Positions 1 through 14,100 of a stretch of DNA of 64,000 nucleotides are shown here, piece after piece; positions within the stretch are counted from its first letter, which is position 1; every line of letters begins with the position of its first letter. The notes beneath the pieces were generated by a model. That model was given only the letters and a program-made list of their open reading frames with translations. It was not told where the DNA came from and did no database searches. This DNA is from Cristatella mucedo (taxonomy: Eukaryota > Bryozoa > Phylactolaemata > Cristatellidae), in contig WPIO01000047.1 in assembly GCA_009760855.2 (NCBI GenBank), forward strand, positions 2,994,001 through 3,058,000, given 5' to 3'. The position numbers and the translations under genes were made by a program.

Positions 1-1330
1 TTTGAATGACAAATACAGCTGATTATCGTCAGCATAAAAGTGATATCATATTCCATGGGCGCTAATCACTTTTTCTGGAGGTTGAGAATAAATTGAGAAC
101 AGCAAAGAACCGAATACTGACGCTTGAGGGACTTCACAGGTGACCCGTCTCGCGTGTGAGACCTGACCCCCGCACGATATGTATTGAACACGATGACTCA
201 TCTGCGAGACCGATCTTTGTTCTCAATCGTTCAAGTAGAACATCGTGATACATTTTTTTGAAGGCAGCTGATAGATCTAGCAAAGCTAGGTCAGTGACAT
301 TCTCGTCATCGTTGCCACGCAGAATGTCATTGTTAACAAGGAGGAGATCAGTTTCAATGGAGTGCTGCGTCCTGAACCCTGATTGAAATGTTTCTTGTAA
401 TTGACTCTTTTTAAAATGTTCAACCAGCTGCTTCGCATCAATTTTTTTATAGAATCTTTGACAAGAAAGGAAGAAGGGAAACTAGGCGATAGCTTGCAAG
501 GACCTCTGTATCCAATCAAGGCTTTTAAGTATCGTTCTAACAACGGCCGATTTGAAGGACTTGGATACGGCTCCTTTTCCAAAGAAGCATTATGGGTATT
601 AGCAGATCTGGGTTGTGGCAGGGCTAAGTTGATCTGCCAATGAAGACCTCAGAGATGATAGTATTTCTTGTCAAGAGACGAACTTTTTTTACTAGACCTT
701 ATTAAGGTAGTCACATCACTTTCAGAAACCTTGAAAAACCTTTTAGGGAAGGTCACAGGTTACGATTTTGCCATTGCTTTGCTCGGGGAGAGCTTTATGG
801 AAGCACAAATGTGCACAATGTTTTCAGTAAAGAGGATGAAACTTTTTCGGCTTAGCCGCTAACATCTGGGGAGTCAGAACTCTCAGCATTAGCCAGTACA
901 TTGCTAACGGTCTTATAAATCTATTTAGGGTCCGACTGGCAGGAATTCAGTTACCGAGTCAAGTAAAAGAAGCACGAGCTTTTTTAAGCTTCTGAGTGTA
1001 AACTCGAAGGAAGTCTTTGAAATTGACTAGATCTGCACCAGACCCAGCTTTATTAAAACGACGTTCTAGCCTGCGCTTAACAAGGAGCATCTTATGTTGA
1101 AGTCTTTTTGTAATTTGAAAGGAATTTCGTGACTCTGTGCACCGATAGAATGAACGGGAGCATGCTTGTCAAGAGGTCTCCTAAGTCTCATGTTCACTGC
1201 GTTAGTGAGGATATCGAGGCAGTCGGTCGAGTCTGGGTGCAGATCATGAAGACCTGCATCGCCAACAGATTTAAAAAACTGTCAACGTCAGTGCTCTTTA
1301 AGTTAAGTCGCTGGAAAAGTTAAACATCTA
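1..1330 (-). mobile_element. LINE-B copy, RT region, truncated by window edge
   Basis: Minus-strand fragment paralleling 5290-6480 base for base with many substitutions. It starts at the polymerase ADD motif (ATCGTCAGCATAAAAG reversed), passes the LDLSAAF region near 270-290, and continues upstream through the linker before the RT. The frame is broken by many small indels, so it is not coding now. Confidence 0.82.
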
Positions 1331-1792
1331 ACCTACAAGTCGCTAGGATGAGTCGCTCCCCAAAAGGAGCATGCGAACAGCACTAATAAGCATTTGCAAT
1401 CCTAATTAAAGACACTGATGGAGCTGCACTGAAGGTGCACTGATTGAAAAGCAGCTAAGGCGAGCGCGAGAAATTATTTTCTGCTGGTGAAGAAAATTCT
1501 AAGCAGCAACGTGCGTCGCGTAATGTAAATCTAGCTGCAATTCGTGCCGTCAATTTAATAACAAACGACTCAAAAAACCTATCGAACCTGCCCTGCCAGG
1601 CACGACTCCGCCTGCTACTGTACGTGCAGAGATTATGTTCTTGATTCACCAGTTAATCGAGTAGGGCATCGGTCATTGCACTAAAGCCCGACAGTTTCAA
1701 AGCTATAGCCCAGCTGCAGGCAATATTTAAATTGCCCACTGCATATCGGTTGAAGGCTGCTAAGGCTATTCTACCGTTATTCAAGTTTTGAG
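1331..1792. other. Unassigned sequence downstream of gene 2 exon 9
   Basis: Presumed intron. I see no exon, repeat or RNA gene that I can support. A short open frame at 1455-1649 has no recognisable features. Confidence 0.5.
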
Positions 1793-1850
1793 GTTGACTC
1801 AGTAGGTCACTTCACGACCCGTGTCACAGTTTCGAGTCCTGCGGTAGGTA
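1793..1850 (+). mobile_element. Degenerate SINE-1 head
   Basis: Resembles the tRNA-like head of the copy at 32489, with a CACGACC block and a B-box-like GTTTCGAGTCCTGCGG. The A box is poor and no 3' body follows, so this is a remnant. Confidence 0.45.
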
Positions 1851-2113
1851 ATATAAAATTACTAGCTGAAATATGGGTAATGACAGTTAGAGATATTCTG
1901 ACGCTTTATAAATAAAGCTGGTCAATCAGCCTGCATTTGATTTACTTAATAATAGCATTGATTCATACAGAGATTATACGAGTATTCAGCCAAATAGCTT
2001 CTACCGGTAGTTGACCGCATTCTGCTGAATTCTATCTATCTCATGGACAATTTTGCTGTCGATCTCCACTGCTTTCAGATTACAAGGGTTTGTAAGCCAC
2101 GTTTGGGCATTAC

Positions 2114-2196
2114 CTGTCCCGACAAATAAAATGTCGTAGAAATTTCCATCGAGGGCTCTTACTTGCCAATCAACATCAATAGCGCTTAGAAAGTAC
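2114..2196 (-). CDS. Gene 2 exon 9: RALDG strand
   Basis: 83 bp between TTCTTGTAG and GGGACAG|GTAATG: 1 nt plus 27 codons plus 1 nt. It encodes YFLSAIDVDWQVRALDG then FYDILFVGT, the semaphorin F-I-VD-VQALDG-YDVLFIGT strand. The same exon in gene 1 (61905-61987) has identical length and phases, and about 71 of 83 bases match by hand count. The frame stays open into the intron only because GTAATG reads as GN. The next exon is not in the window. Confidence 0.88.
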
Positions 2197-5100
2197 CTAC
2201 AAGAATATTCCTTGTGTCAGTAATAGCAATACAAGCTTGTAGTAATTAGAGCCCATAAATTAAGGTCAAGTCTGACGGAAAAAGAGCTTGTCTATATGAT
2301 TATATTTTGCTACCTCAGTTTTTTCAGCGGAGATTGAGACCAACCTTGCTATTTCTTCTGAGCCATACCTCTAATTGACAAAGTACAGTTCTTAAAGTAT
2401 AGGTGAGTGGGTATTACACACATTTTCATCTTATTCTGCTTTAAATCAGAATATGTAATGGATTTACGATTTTATCGCTGTAAAGATGTGTATTATCCTA
2501 CCATTTTTCAAAATTTAACTAGGGTCTCCTTGTTTATGATAATAATAATTCGTAATGAAACGTAATTTTTATATCGACTTACGGTAACCAAATCTCTATC
2601 TAGGAGCTTTTAAATTGCTGCAAATAAAGCACGATCGAATGGTTAGTGGTAGCATGCTCAATAAAAAACAAGAACAACCTGGTTAGTGGTGACATGCACA
2701 GGCTCAGCATGCTGGTATGGTTCGTGGCAGCATGCACATTGTCAGCAGGCATAATCACACAAAGGTCAAATCACAGGGATTCACTAAATTATGTCATAAA
2801 TCGGTGCGTTTTTAGTTCCTTTTTAAATGTGGTCAAGTCAGGAGATGTCTTGAAGAAAGTCGGTAGTGAACTCCAGGCTTTGGGAGCATACGAACCAAAT
2901 TCACGGTCTCCAAAGGATTCGAAGTTTGTACGAGGTATAGGTAAGCAGTTAAATTCCGTGCAGCAGGTGTAACGATGCTTAGCCTCGTGGGCGAGTAGAT
3001 CTGATAGATAGGCTAAAGCCAAAGAATGAAGGAGCCTGTGAGAGACAAAACCTTGAAGTCGATGCGTTTCTGGACTGGGAGCCAGTGCAGGTCGGCGAGA
3101 TGTGGTGGTTCTGATATGATCTTAAGGCTCGAAAAGAAATCCATCGTCCTATAAAACACTTCCAACGTGATTCTGGACAGCAGGAAACCATTTCCTCATA
3201 GATCGGCCCTAGCAGCACGGTGCGTTGACTTAAAATGGTACACAAGACTGCATTATAGTTTCTTCCGTCTTTTCCATTTTGCAGAAAACCGGCTCTATGG
3301 GTCGGGCAAAGTGAAATTAATTTTTTTTGAATTTTTAAGCTGATTCTGAAGCGCAATAGTATTTCAAAGTCGCTCGGAAGCTATCAATGTTAAACAAGCG
3401 ATCTCATTGTAGAGTTTGTGAACTGAAAATTTACGGTAGACAGACTGTGCAGAAAAGGAAATTCTGCTTTGATACGTAAGCAGGCTTTTTCCGTCAGATG
3501 GAAGCCATTTTATCTTATTTCTGTACCTCTTAGCAGTTACTATGACGTGTCTTAGGAGTGAGAAGAGCCGGCTATAGAATTCAAAGGCTTCATAGAATGT
3601 AATGTAATGGCTCTTCGTCTATAGCTCAACAAAGCCACAAAGACTGAGTCTGTGTAGGCAGGAGAGTATTCTATAGCCCACTCAAATCCTAAGTGGCTTT
3701 AGGTACGCTTACCATAACAAACAGACTTCATCTCAAGCAACCAAGAGAAAGTGATAAGCATGGCTGGAAAGCACTTGAGATATTGAGTAGCATGGAAGCA
3801 GCAGCTCAGGACGAGTGGAAAGGATGTGCCTCAGTCTGCAGCAGGAGAGCAGCTGTCGTTAAGCAAGAGTTGTGGACTGGAGTTCCGCAGCCTAGGACTT
3901 GCAGAGCCGAAGCTTCTGTCGCCGAGTGTCTCTAAGCATAATGTATCTCCATCAGTAACTTCACAAAGGCATAAAGACCATGTGGGTGTTATGCAGGAGA
4001 GTTTTGTATAGCGCACTCACAGCCTAAGCGGCTTTCGGTACGCATTCGGTAGCCAACAGACTTCGTCTCACGCAACAAAGAGAAAGTGGGAAGCATAGCA
4101 GAGTTAGGAGAGCAGTTGAGGTAGTGAGTAGCATAGAAGTAGCAGTTCAGGACCGCTGAAAAAGATGTGCCATAGTCGGCAGTTGGAGAGTAGATTTCGT
4201 TGCGTAAGAATTGTGGAAGCGAGTTCCACAGTCCACCTGCAGAGCTAAAGCTTCTGTCGTCAACTGTCTTTAAGCGGAGGAATGGGACAGCTAATTTATT
4301 GTCCACACAGGACCTGAGGGCGCGAACAGGCTGAAATTGATGCAGCAGTTCAGCTAGGTACGAAGGAGCTAAGCAGTGGCGGGCCTTGTGGGTCAGCGTA
4401 GCCAACAGACTTCGTCTCACGCAACAAAGAGAAAGTGGGAAGCATAGCAGAGCCAGGAGAGCAGTTGAGGTAGTGAGTAGCATGGAAGTAGCAGTTCAGG
4501 ACCGCTGAAAAAGATGTGCCATGGCCGGCAGTTGGAGAGTAGATGTCGTTGCGTAAGAATTGTGGAAGCGAGTTCCACAGTCTAGGACCTGCAGAGCTAA
4601 AGCTTCTGTCGCCAACTGTCTTTAAGCGGAGGAATGGGACAGCTAATTCATTGTCCACACAGGACCTGAGGGCTCGAGCAGGCTGAAACTGATTCAGCAG
4701 TTCAGCTAGGTACGAAGGAGCTAAGCCGTGGCGGGCCTTGTGGGTCAGCGTAAGAACTTTGCTCCGTATCCTTTGCTCAACCGGCAACCAACCTAGCTCT
4801 TTCAGCAGAGGTGACACGTGCTCAAACCGCTGGGACTTGAAGACCAGCCTTGCAGCCATATTTATAGTCCGCTGTAGTGGCATAATAGCTTTCCTTGGCA
4901 GCCCAGCCAAAAGGGAATTACAATAATCAAGCCGAGACAGAACTAAAGAGCTAGTTAAATTTTTTACAAGCAACTCTGAGAGACAGCTCCTGATCTTGGA
5001 TAGGGGTCGGACGTAATGGCTAGCTGTATAAGCAGTCTTCTGAATGAAGCTTTTATAATTGAAGCAGCTGTCGAAAACGGCACCTAAGTTTCGAGCACAT

Positions 5101-8100
5101 GGTGATGGTCGCACAATAGCGTTACTTATTAGAAGAGCAAAGCCTTTAATCCAGCCACACGCTTATTGTGTCCTATGATCAGCAGTTCAGTTTCATCATC
5201 ATTTAATTTCAGGAAGTTTTCCGACATCCAGGATCGAATATCTGCAAGGCGATCATTCAGTTTCTCAGTTGCTGCAGCAGATTCCGACGGTTGGAATGAC
5301 AAATATGACTGAGTATCGTCCGCATAAAAGTGATATCCTACTCCATGGGCCTTAATTCCTTTTCCCAGAGGTCGTGTATAAAGGAAGAACAGCAAGGGAC
5401 CGATTATAGACCCTTGAGTAACTCCACAGGTGACCCTTCTCGTGTGTGAGACCTGACCCCCACACGACACGGATTAAACCCGATCGGACAAGTACGATTT
5501 AAACCACGCCAGTGCTTCGTCTGCCAGACCGATCGTTATTCTCGATCGTTCAAGCAGAACATCGTGATCAACGGTGTCGAATGCATCAGAAAGATCTATT
5601 AGAGCTAGGGCAGTGACATTCCCGTCGTCGTTGCCACGTAGAATGTCATTGTTAACCCGGAGGAGCGCATTTTCAGTAGAGTGGTGCCTCTTGAACCCTA
5701 ATTAAAATGTTTCTGACATTCCATTATTTTCAATATGTTCAACCAGCTGCTTAGCACAATTTTTTTCAAGAATCTTTGATAAGAACGGAAGAAGGGAAAC
5801 TGGACGATAGTTTGCTAGGACCTCTGTGTCTAATCCAGGCTTTTTAAGAATAGGTCTAACGATTGCCGATTTGAAGGACATGGGGACGACCCCTTTTCCC
5901 AAAGAAGCATTAAAAATCTTGGTTATGGCAGGGCTAAGTTGGTCTGCAAGTGAAGACCATAGAGATGAAGATATAGGGTCTTCAGGAGACGAGCTCTTTT
6001 TGCTAGACCTTATTAAGGCAGCCACATCACAGGCAGAAACATCGGAGAACCTTTTAAGAAAGGTCACAGTTGAGGAACGGCGATTGCTTTGGTCGGAGGG
6101 GGCTTAATGGAGGCACGAATGTGCACAATTTTTTCAGTAAAGAAGGCTGAAAGCTTTTCGGCTGAGCCCTTGATATCTGGGGAGTCAGACCTCACAGCAT
6201 TGGCCAGTAAATGGTTTACTGTCTTATAAATCTGTTTAGTGTCCGACTGGCAGGAATTCAGCTTTCTAATGAAGAAAGAAGCCCTGGTTTTTTAAGCTTT
6301 CGGGTGTAAACTCGAAGGAAGTCTTTACAATTGACTAGGTCTGCCTCAGACCCCGATTTCTTGAAACGACGTTCCAACCTGAGCTTAACACGGCGCATCT
6401 TAAGGAGTTCTCTTGTAAATTGAAAGGAATCTCGACGACTTTGAACACGGATAGAGCAAACGGGAGCATTCTGCATAATGAAAGTATTGCAACAAACGCT
6501 AATAACTCGATTGAATTCTGGCCCGAATACAATCAGATTCCGAACCTGTCAGGTCCGCGTCTCACACAGTAATTTAAAGTTCTCGCCCGACCAAGGCCAA
6601 GGTCAATTTGATGCCTGAGGTACTGGGCTAGAGCCCATGGCGTATGTGATGCACCTGAATAGAGATTAATTTCTTTTAGGGCGTTGCAGCAAGTGTAAAG
6701 CACCTAGAAAGAGATTAGGTTCCCGGAGGGTGCTTTATCAAGTGTGTTATTTTTATTATCACATTTGTTCGGTAGTTGAAGCTAGCTTATCCCCTTCGGG
6801 CCCCGCCATCCTCCTAAAGTGACTTCCGATTGTGGCCCACAAAGGCCAGAGCAGCCAGCACCACGCCCACAAAGCATGCACGGGAATGAAACAGATAATT
6901 TGTTGTCCATAGAGGGACCTGGCGGCACGAGCATGCTGAAACTGGTGCAATAGTTTAGCAAGGTATGAAAGAGCCAAGCCCTGTAATGTAATGTAATGCA
7001 TCTCCGTCTGTAACTCCACAAAGTCATAAAGACCATGTGGGTGTTACGCAGGAGAGTTTTGTATAGTGCACTCACAGCCTAAGCGGCTTTCGGTACGCAT
7101 TCGGTAGCCAACAGACTTCGTCTCACGCAACAGAGAGAAAGTGGGAAGCATAGCTGAGTCAGGAGAGCAGTTGAGGTAGTGAGTAGCCATGGTGGGCCTT
7201 GTGAGTCAGCTAAGAACTTTACCATGTATCTGTTTATCAACCGGAAGCCATCAGAGCGCCTTCAGCAAATGAGACACATAGCTGAATCCCTGAGATTTTT
7301 TAACTGGCCTAGCAGCGGTTTTCATCACCAGCTGCAGTGGCCTAATGACTTTTTTGTTAGCCCACCCAAATGGAGTTGAAAGAGTCTAGACAAGACAGAG
7401 CCAAGGAGCTCGTTACATATGGTGGAAGCCACTCTTAATCTTGTTACTGATCGAACGTGTTGGCTAGCTCTGGAGGCAGTCTTCTTAATTAAGCTTTCAA
7501 AAGTTAGGCAGTTTTTAAAGACGATTAATAAGCTGGGAGCACACAATGACGGTCACACAACAGCATCACTCATTAGAATAGTAAAATTTGCTAGCTTAGT
7601 CACCGGCTTGGGGGTCCTATGAGTAGCAGTTCAGTTTTACCGTCGTTCAGTGTAAGGGAACTTTCCAAAATCTAGGTTGAATTGTCTGCAAGGCGAGCAT
7701 TCATTTAATAAGATGCTGCAGTAGTATCCGCCAGTTTAAATGACAAATACAGCTGCCTTTCGTCAACGCAAAAGAGATAGGCCATTCCATGGGCCCAAAT
7801 AACTTTCCCCAGAGGTCAAGAATCTTTCCAGAGGTCAAGAATTAAAGGAGAATAGCAAAGAACCGAGACTGGACCATTGTGGAACTGCAGAGTGACTGGC
7901 CCGGCGGATAAGCTCCGACCCCCCTACCGCGCAGGGATTGAACGTGATCGGACGAGTTTGATTTGAACCCTGCCCGCGCCTTGTCTGCCAGACCGATCTA
8001 TTTTCTCAATATTTTAAGTAGGATTTCATGACCAGTACCGTAAAATGCTGCTGACAGATGCAGCAAAACCAGAGCGATCGATGACATTACCTTTATCATA

Positions 8101-11100
8101 GCTGAATAGGACATCGATGGTTACAAAGAGGAAAGCATTTTAGATGGAGTGGTATTGCTTGAATCCATCCCGAATGAACTTTCTCTGACAATTAATTCTT
8201 TTGAATGCGTGCTACGAGCTGCTTAGCAACAATTTTTAAATAATCCTTAACACGAAAGGAAGAAGGGAAACTTGGACATAGTTTGCCATGACTTCTGATC
8301 AAATCGAGGCTTTTAGGTATCGGTTGAGTGACGGCTGATCTGAGAGACTTGAAAAAAGCACTGTTATCCAGAGTAGCAATAAGTATCTGAGTTATGAATG
8401 GACAGAGATTATGTGCGAGTGAAGACCGCAGAGGGGATTGTATAGGGTCTTCAGGAGACGAGCTCTTTTTATGAAAATTGCATTAAGGTAGGCAACTTCG
8501 CATACTGAAAACTCTGAAAATTTTCCAAGGAAGATGAAAGGTTACATCTCAACAATGCTTTATTCGGAGGGGTTATTTGGAGGCATGCAGTTGTGCAGTT
8601 TTTTAATGAAGAGCCATTCATATCTGGGAGCGATACATATATTTGTTCACAAGCAAATTCTTCACTTTCTTAAGATTTACTTACAATTACTTGTAAGGTA
8701 TTTGGCTAGATAGTATTGATAGAGATGAAGATATAAGATATGAAATTAAGATACAAAGCTTTTGCAACTGATGTGCCAGTGATGTATATAGCATTTAATG
8801 AAAATAATTACGTCCGAAAAAATCGTAATACTTGCCAAGTCTTTACTTGGCAACACTCGGGAGCCTGAAAGAGGATTGAATTAATTATACGCCATCCAAA
8901 TTAATGAATATCACAGTATATAGGGCAAATTGATTTTCAAGAATTCTAAATAACTTATAGTTAATCCCGTGGGAATATCAGGCATTTTATCTCAGCAACT
9001 TTGGTATCAAGTGCGGCGACTAAAACTAGCGTAATATTAGTTGACAGACATTTTTTTCAAGCAGCTTTATTACGATACAGTAGCCTTTAGATGATTAAAA
9101 AGATTTATCATATGATTAAAGAAAGTAATTTAAGATGTCTTAGTTAATTATTCTCACACGTGTCCATGTTTAAGAAAGAAAGTAAGAGTGGAAGCTCATT
9201 TCTTCAATCTCATTTGCAGCTTACGAAGGATTATACTATGACTGTCTTCTCAGTTTTTGATTAAGATAGGCTCATGCTTTGAAGCAAAAATGATTGACGT
9301 GTTTGATTCAATTGATTGCTAAGTCCTTGAGTGCCTCTCATCTCGGCTGGAAATCACTGGCATTGTACTGAAATGTCATAGATCCTATCGGGGTGTGAGA
9401 CTCCAGAGTATTGATGTGAACCGACTAACATCATCCAAATAACCACTAAACCACAACTTACCTCAGAGATCTGCGCTCGGTCCGCTTCTTTTCATAGTAT
9501 GTACTCTCCCTCTTGCCAATGTAATAGCCAAAAATCTAGACTTTCACTTGAATTTAAAGATGGCACTCAGTTGTACCTGTGCTTTGATCCCTCCAAGCCC
9601 TCCAGCACTCCGAGTTCTCTGCACACCCTTGCTGCATGTATTACTGACATCTGCACATGCACGGCAGCAAAATTTCTCAAATTTAATGACGATAAAACCA
9701 ACTGCATAATTAAAGGAAAACCAAGTGTGACTCGCTAGAAAGATTATTGCTCAAAAATGGCTCCGCCTGAATCATCTCCTGTTGCATCCGCAGATAATCT
9801 AAGTGCCCCGTTCCAAACTAACATTTCGCTAGATAACCTAAGCAGCTCGACTGAGAAAAGCTTTGCTAAAATTTGGTCTTTCTTAGTTATGGAAACTACA
9901 TCTAAATTGGTCCATATATATGTAACAGCCCGACGGGACTTCTGCAACTCATCGCTAGCTGGTCTACCGGCCTGTGCAAGCAGGCGCTTACCGTTCGTGC
10001 AGAAATCTGCAGCTAGGCTTGTCTGTCGTGGGCGTCGCAGTCGCCATATCACACCACTTCTCGCCGACCTGCACTTTCTGCCAGTCAAGCAACGGATCGA
10101 TTTTAAGGTCGCTCACTTGTAGGTCTCTTCATTCTTTGGCTCCAGCCTATCTATCAGATCTACTCACCCACCCAGGCCAAGCATCGAACAACTCATTTTT
10201 CGTAATCAAACTATTTACCAATACATCGTACAGACTTCAAACCATTTTTGGAGACCGTGCATTTAGTTCGTATGCTTCGAAAGCACGAAACTCAATCCCG
10301 ATTTGCGTCACAACATCCTCTGAATTGACCACATTTAAAAAGAACTTAAAAACACACCTACTTAGGACAGCATTTAGTGGGTCCCTGTGATTCGTCCTTC
10401 ATGTGCTTATGCATGCTGCCACTGACCACACTTGCATGCTGACTCTGTGCATGTCACCCCTAACCATGTTATTTCAAGTAGTTTATCAAGCACGATATTA
10501 CTCACCATTCAATCGTATTTTTATTTGCTGCAAATGTGAAGCGCCTAGAGAGAGATTGGGTTCTCTGAGGGCGCTATATAAAGTGTATCATTATTATTGT
10601 TATTATTATTATAGCCTACCTAGACAAACTACTCCCCCAGCCAGGCTACTCACAAAGAAACCCGCTATTCTTTCTTCCTTGAATCATTAAGACATATTTC
10701 ATAAGAACTTTAAAAACTTTTTGGGACCGTGCCTTTCGTTCATAATAATAATAATAATAATAATGCACTTGATAAAGCGCCGTCAGAGAACTTAATCTCT
10801 TTCTAGGCGCTTTAAATTTGCTTCAAAGGGAAATGCAATTGAGTGGTAAGTAAAATCATGGTTAAATAAACAAACAAAATGAATAATATGGTTAAGGGCG
10901 ACATGCACAGGGTCAGCTTGCAAATGTGGTTAGTGGCAGCATGCACAGTGTCAGCACGCATAAGCACGTGAAGGAAGAATCACAGGGACCCACTAAATGC
11001 TGTCCTAAATAGGTGTGTTTTTAAGTTCATTCGCTCCCTAAGCCTAGGGTTCACTCTCTACTGACGCCACTACATCCCCTGACAGACGACGTTGATCTAA

Positions 11101-14100
11101 GCTTAACATAAACCTCTTTCTTACAGCATTAATTTGTCACCGCTATTCATCCTATGTGTGCTGACACTGCCTGCTGGTACACACCATATCTATAGGTTGA
11201 ACTTGTGCACATCACATATAGCAATAATATTAATAAGGTTAGGCTTAATGGCATTGCGAATGTTACCACTAATCATTTGCTCATGGTTTCTACAGCATCT
11301 GTTAAGTGCCTGGCAAGAGATTCAATTATACATATTGTTGTTATTAACTTTACTAATTTAATATTAGTAATATGCATGAGTCTGGGCAGAACCCTTACCC
11401 ATGTGATGTCATATAGAGTAGTGGTTGTCCTGTCACCGGTGACACGTTCCTGTCCAGCAAAGACTGGGGATACTTCACTGACCTTTGGTCGCTCTGACAC
11501 TAAAAATACATATTAAAATATGATAGAGCTAATCACTGAATTAGCTCTGCTGTGCGGTCACGTTTTTCTGTTATAGGCTTGTTATGGAATGGGTTTTCAG
11601 TGCTACACCTAAGCATCAGGAAGGGCACTCAAATATGGCAGCTGGGAATGGAAGCTGCGCTTATAAAACGCAAACTCAATCGAGGCGTGAACCCAGCAGA
11701 CTATCAAAATTTCGTGCTCACATTTGCTGGATGCGCTGACGAAGGATTTTCTTGGTTGTCGTAGTATGTCCTCCTCCAAGTCCACTGTTTTGCAAATTTA
11801 TTAAGTCCCAAATCCGAATGAGGCGGAGTGAGTTCGTAGATAGGGCCGCTGAATGGAGCTTCGAGCCCAGATTTCTCGTAAGCACATATAGCTGATCCCA
11901 ATATACTATTTCTGAAGCAGAAATTATAGATTGAAATTGAAAAGTATTTCCTCCATCACATTGATATCAAATCATATCTATTCTGGTGGAATAAAAAACT
12001 CAGCTTAGGAATTGATGCAAGACCTCAATTATCTCAGCATTTTATGAACTCCGGTTAGGCAAGATGCTACCGGAAGTTGGATTTTCTTCAGTAGCCACTA
12101 TTAGAAGCAAATGCAAAAATCATAGCAGCAGAAACCAAATCGTTTATTTGGCTCGAAAACATATAAATTTTGGAGGTATTTAAATCTTCATCTTGGTTTA
12201 AAAAATAGCAACATCTAAGCACTGCAATCTCTGATAACAAGTAAAATAGGAATGATAGATGAGTAATATCAATGATGGATGAGTAATATCAGTCGCAATT
12301 TTAAATTAGTAATGCATCTCCTTGACAAAATTCCGAGAAAAAATTTTGCTTCCCTAGTTTGATAACAGATATTGTTCAATACGATTCAATTAAATTGCAT
12401 GGCCCTTATAGCTCCGGAGGTAAAGTGCTTGCTCTTCACGATCGAGGTCATTAGTTCGAATCCTGCAGTGAGCGATTCCTTAATGCCAACTGTAAGTGGT
12501 CATGGTAGCCATTTAGCTTTTCTGCTGCTATGTTATCAAGGCTGTTTAGTCAGCTTATCTTTTTATATTACCAGCTGATCGTTTTTTCTAACTCGAGGCT
12601 AACAACAATGAAGTTAAAAAATTAAGCTATTAAGGCTCCTTTTGTCTCGTTAAACATAGGGAATCTTCAGAATCAGTTGGTTTTAGAATTCGCATTTATC
12701 AGAAACTCAGTTGAATGGATTATTTTTCACATAGCATAATCAATTCCTTTAGAAGATTTGAATAGTGTTATCCTACCGTCTCGTACATCCCTCTTCACAT
12801 AAGCAAATCCATGGCCGAAACCTAAATATTTACTAAACAGTGAGTATCCCAAGTTTTTGTTGATATGGAGAGGGATTAATAGTTATTACGCCTTTTCAAT
12901 TTTATTTTACGTATTACCATGGTGATACGACACAATATTAATAAACTTATGGTATTTTCCTATGAAAAACTAAATCTTTGAACGACACTTTCTACATGCG
13001 GGAAAGGAAGCACATCCATTTTCGTACTAATTATATATATATATATATATAATAAATTTATAATTATATAGATATGTATGTGTGTATGTTTGCCTCTGTG
13101 TGTGTGTGTGCGTATAGCTTTCTGTTTCTGCTGCGCACGTAATCTGCTACCTTGGCTGCTGCTTTCTTAAATGCTTGGAGCGTGTGTGAGCGTCTTGCTA
13201 AACAACAGACCAATTTTCAGAAAAATCATACTAAGTAGTACTCTTGCTCGCTCACATGTGCTGATTGGGCAGAGGAAAAATTTTTTCGGTTGTAATAGTG
13301 TGTCCTCCCCAAATCCTTCGTTCATTCTCGATTCCAAAACTTCAACAAATGCTCACAGCTTAATTATAGCGTTCCAATGCCAAGTGCTAGTGGCTTTTCT
13401 TGTCCATTGCAGAATTCTCTTCCACAAATATAGGTTCTTGCGATCATCGTATACGGAGGCCATACAGCTCACACCTTTTCAGCTTATTGAATACAAATTA
13501 CGTACCTATTGAAAAGTAGGCGCTTACAGCTTCAAGCTGCGACTTCCAAGCCAAATGCGTCGGCCTTGAAATTGAAATCGGCCTTGAAATTGAATTAGTT
13601 ACGAACATGCATTTTAGGTCGACCTCAGTTTCGCCAACTGTTGTGAACAGCTACATCAGATAAGATCGTGCATGGCTATTCTCATTCTTCTATCGTTGCC
13701 GAAATGCTTTGCTTGATGTGGCTACGGTTGCCAAGATCCTCGAATAAGGTTTCTCTTGCAAGCCCAGTGGCGCTTCCGCCCATGCCGGAACCGCCACTAG
13801 TTCGGTGTTCAAAGCATAATCTTGTGCCCCCTTGAGCGATCTCCCTCGAAAGCTGCTGTTAATCATTGGAACTTAGCGCCTGTCAGGCCAACTATAAAGC
13901 GGAGATCCATATTAATGCTTATCTTTGGAATGCTCACTGAATAAAAATAAACCCCCAAGACTATATGAAATGATTATTTACGGCGGTCTCGATCTGCTCG
14001 CTTTGACCGAGACCAGGCTAAATAGGCAAACAGTCCTGCCACAACAGACTCAATACCGACAGGCTTTACGTTCTTTCACAACCTAGATCAATTGAAACTA

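Noticed and set aside
2979-3356. 125-codon minus frame as a semaphorin exon between exons 8 and 9
   Set aside because: No sema motif, part of it is LINE-A, and exons 8 and 9 already join in phase.
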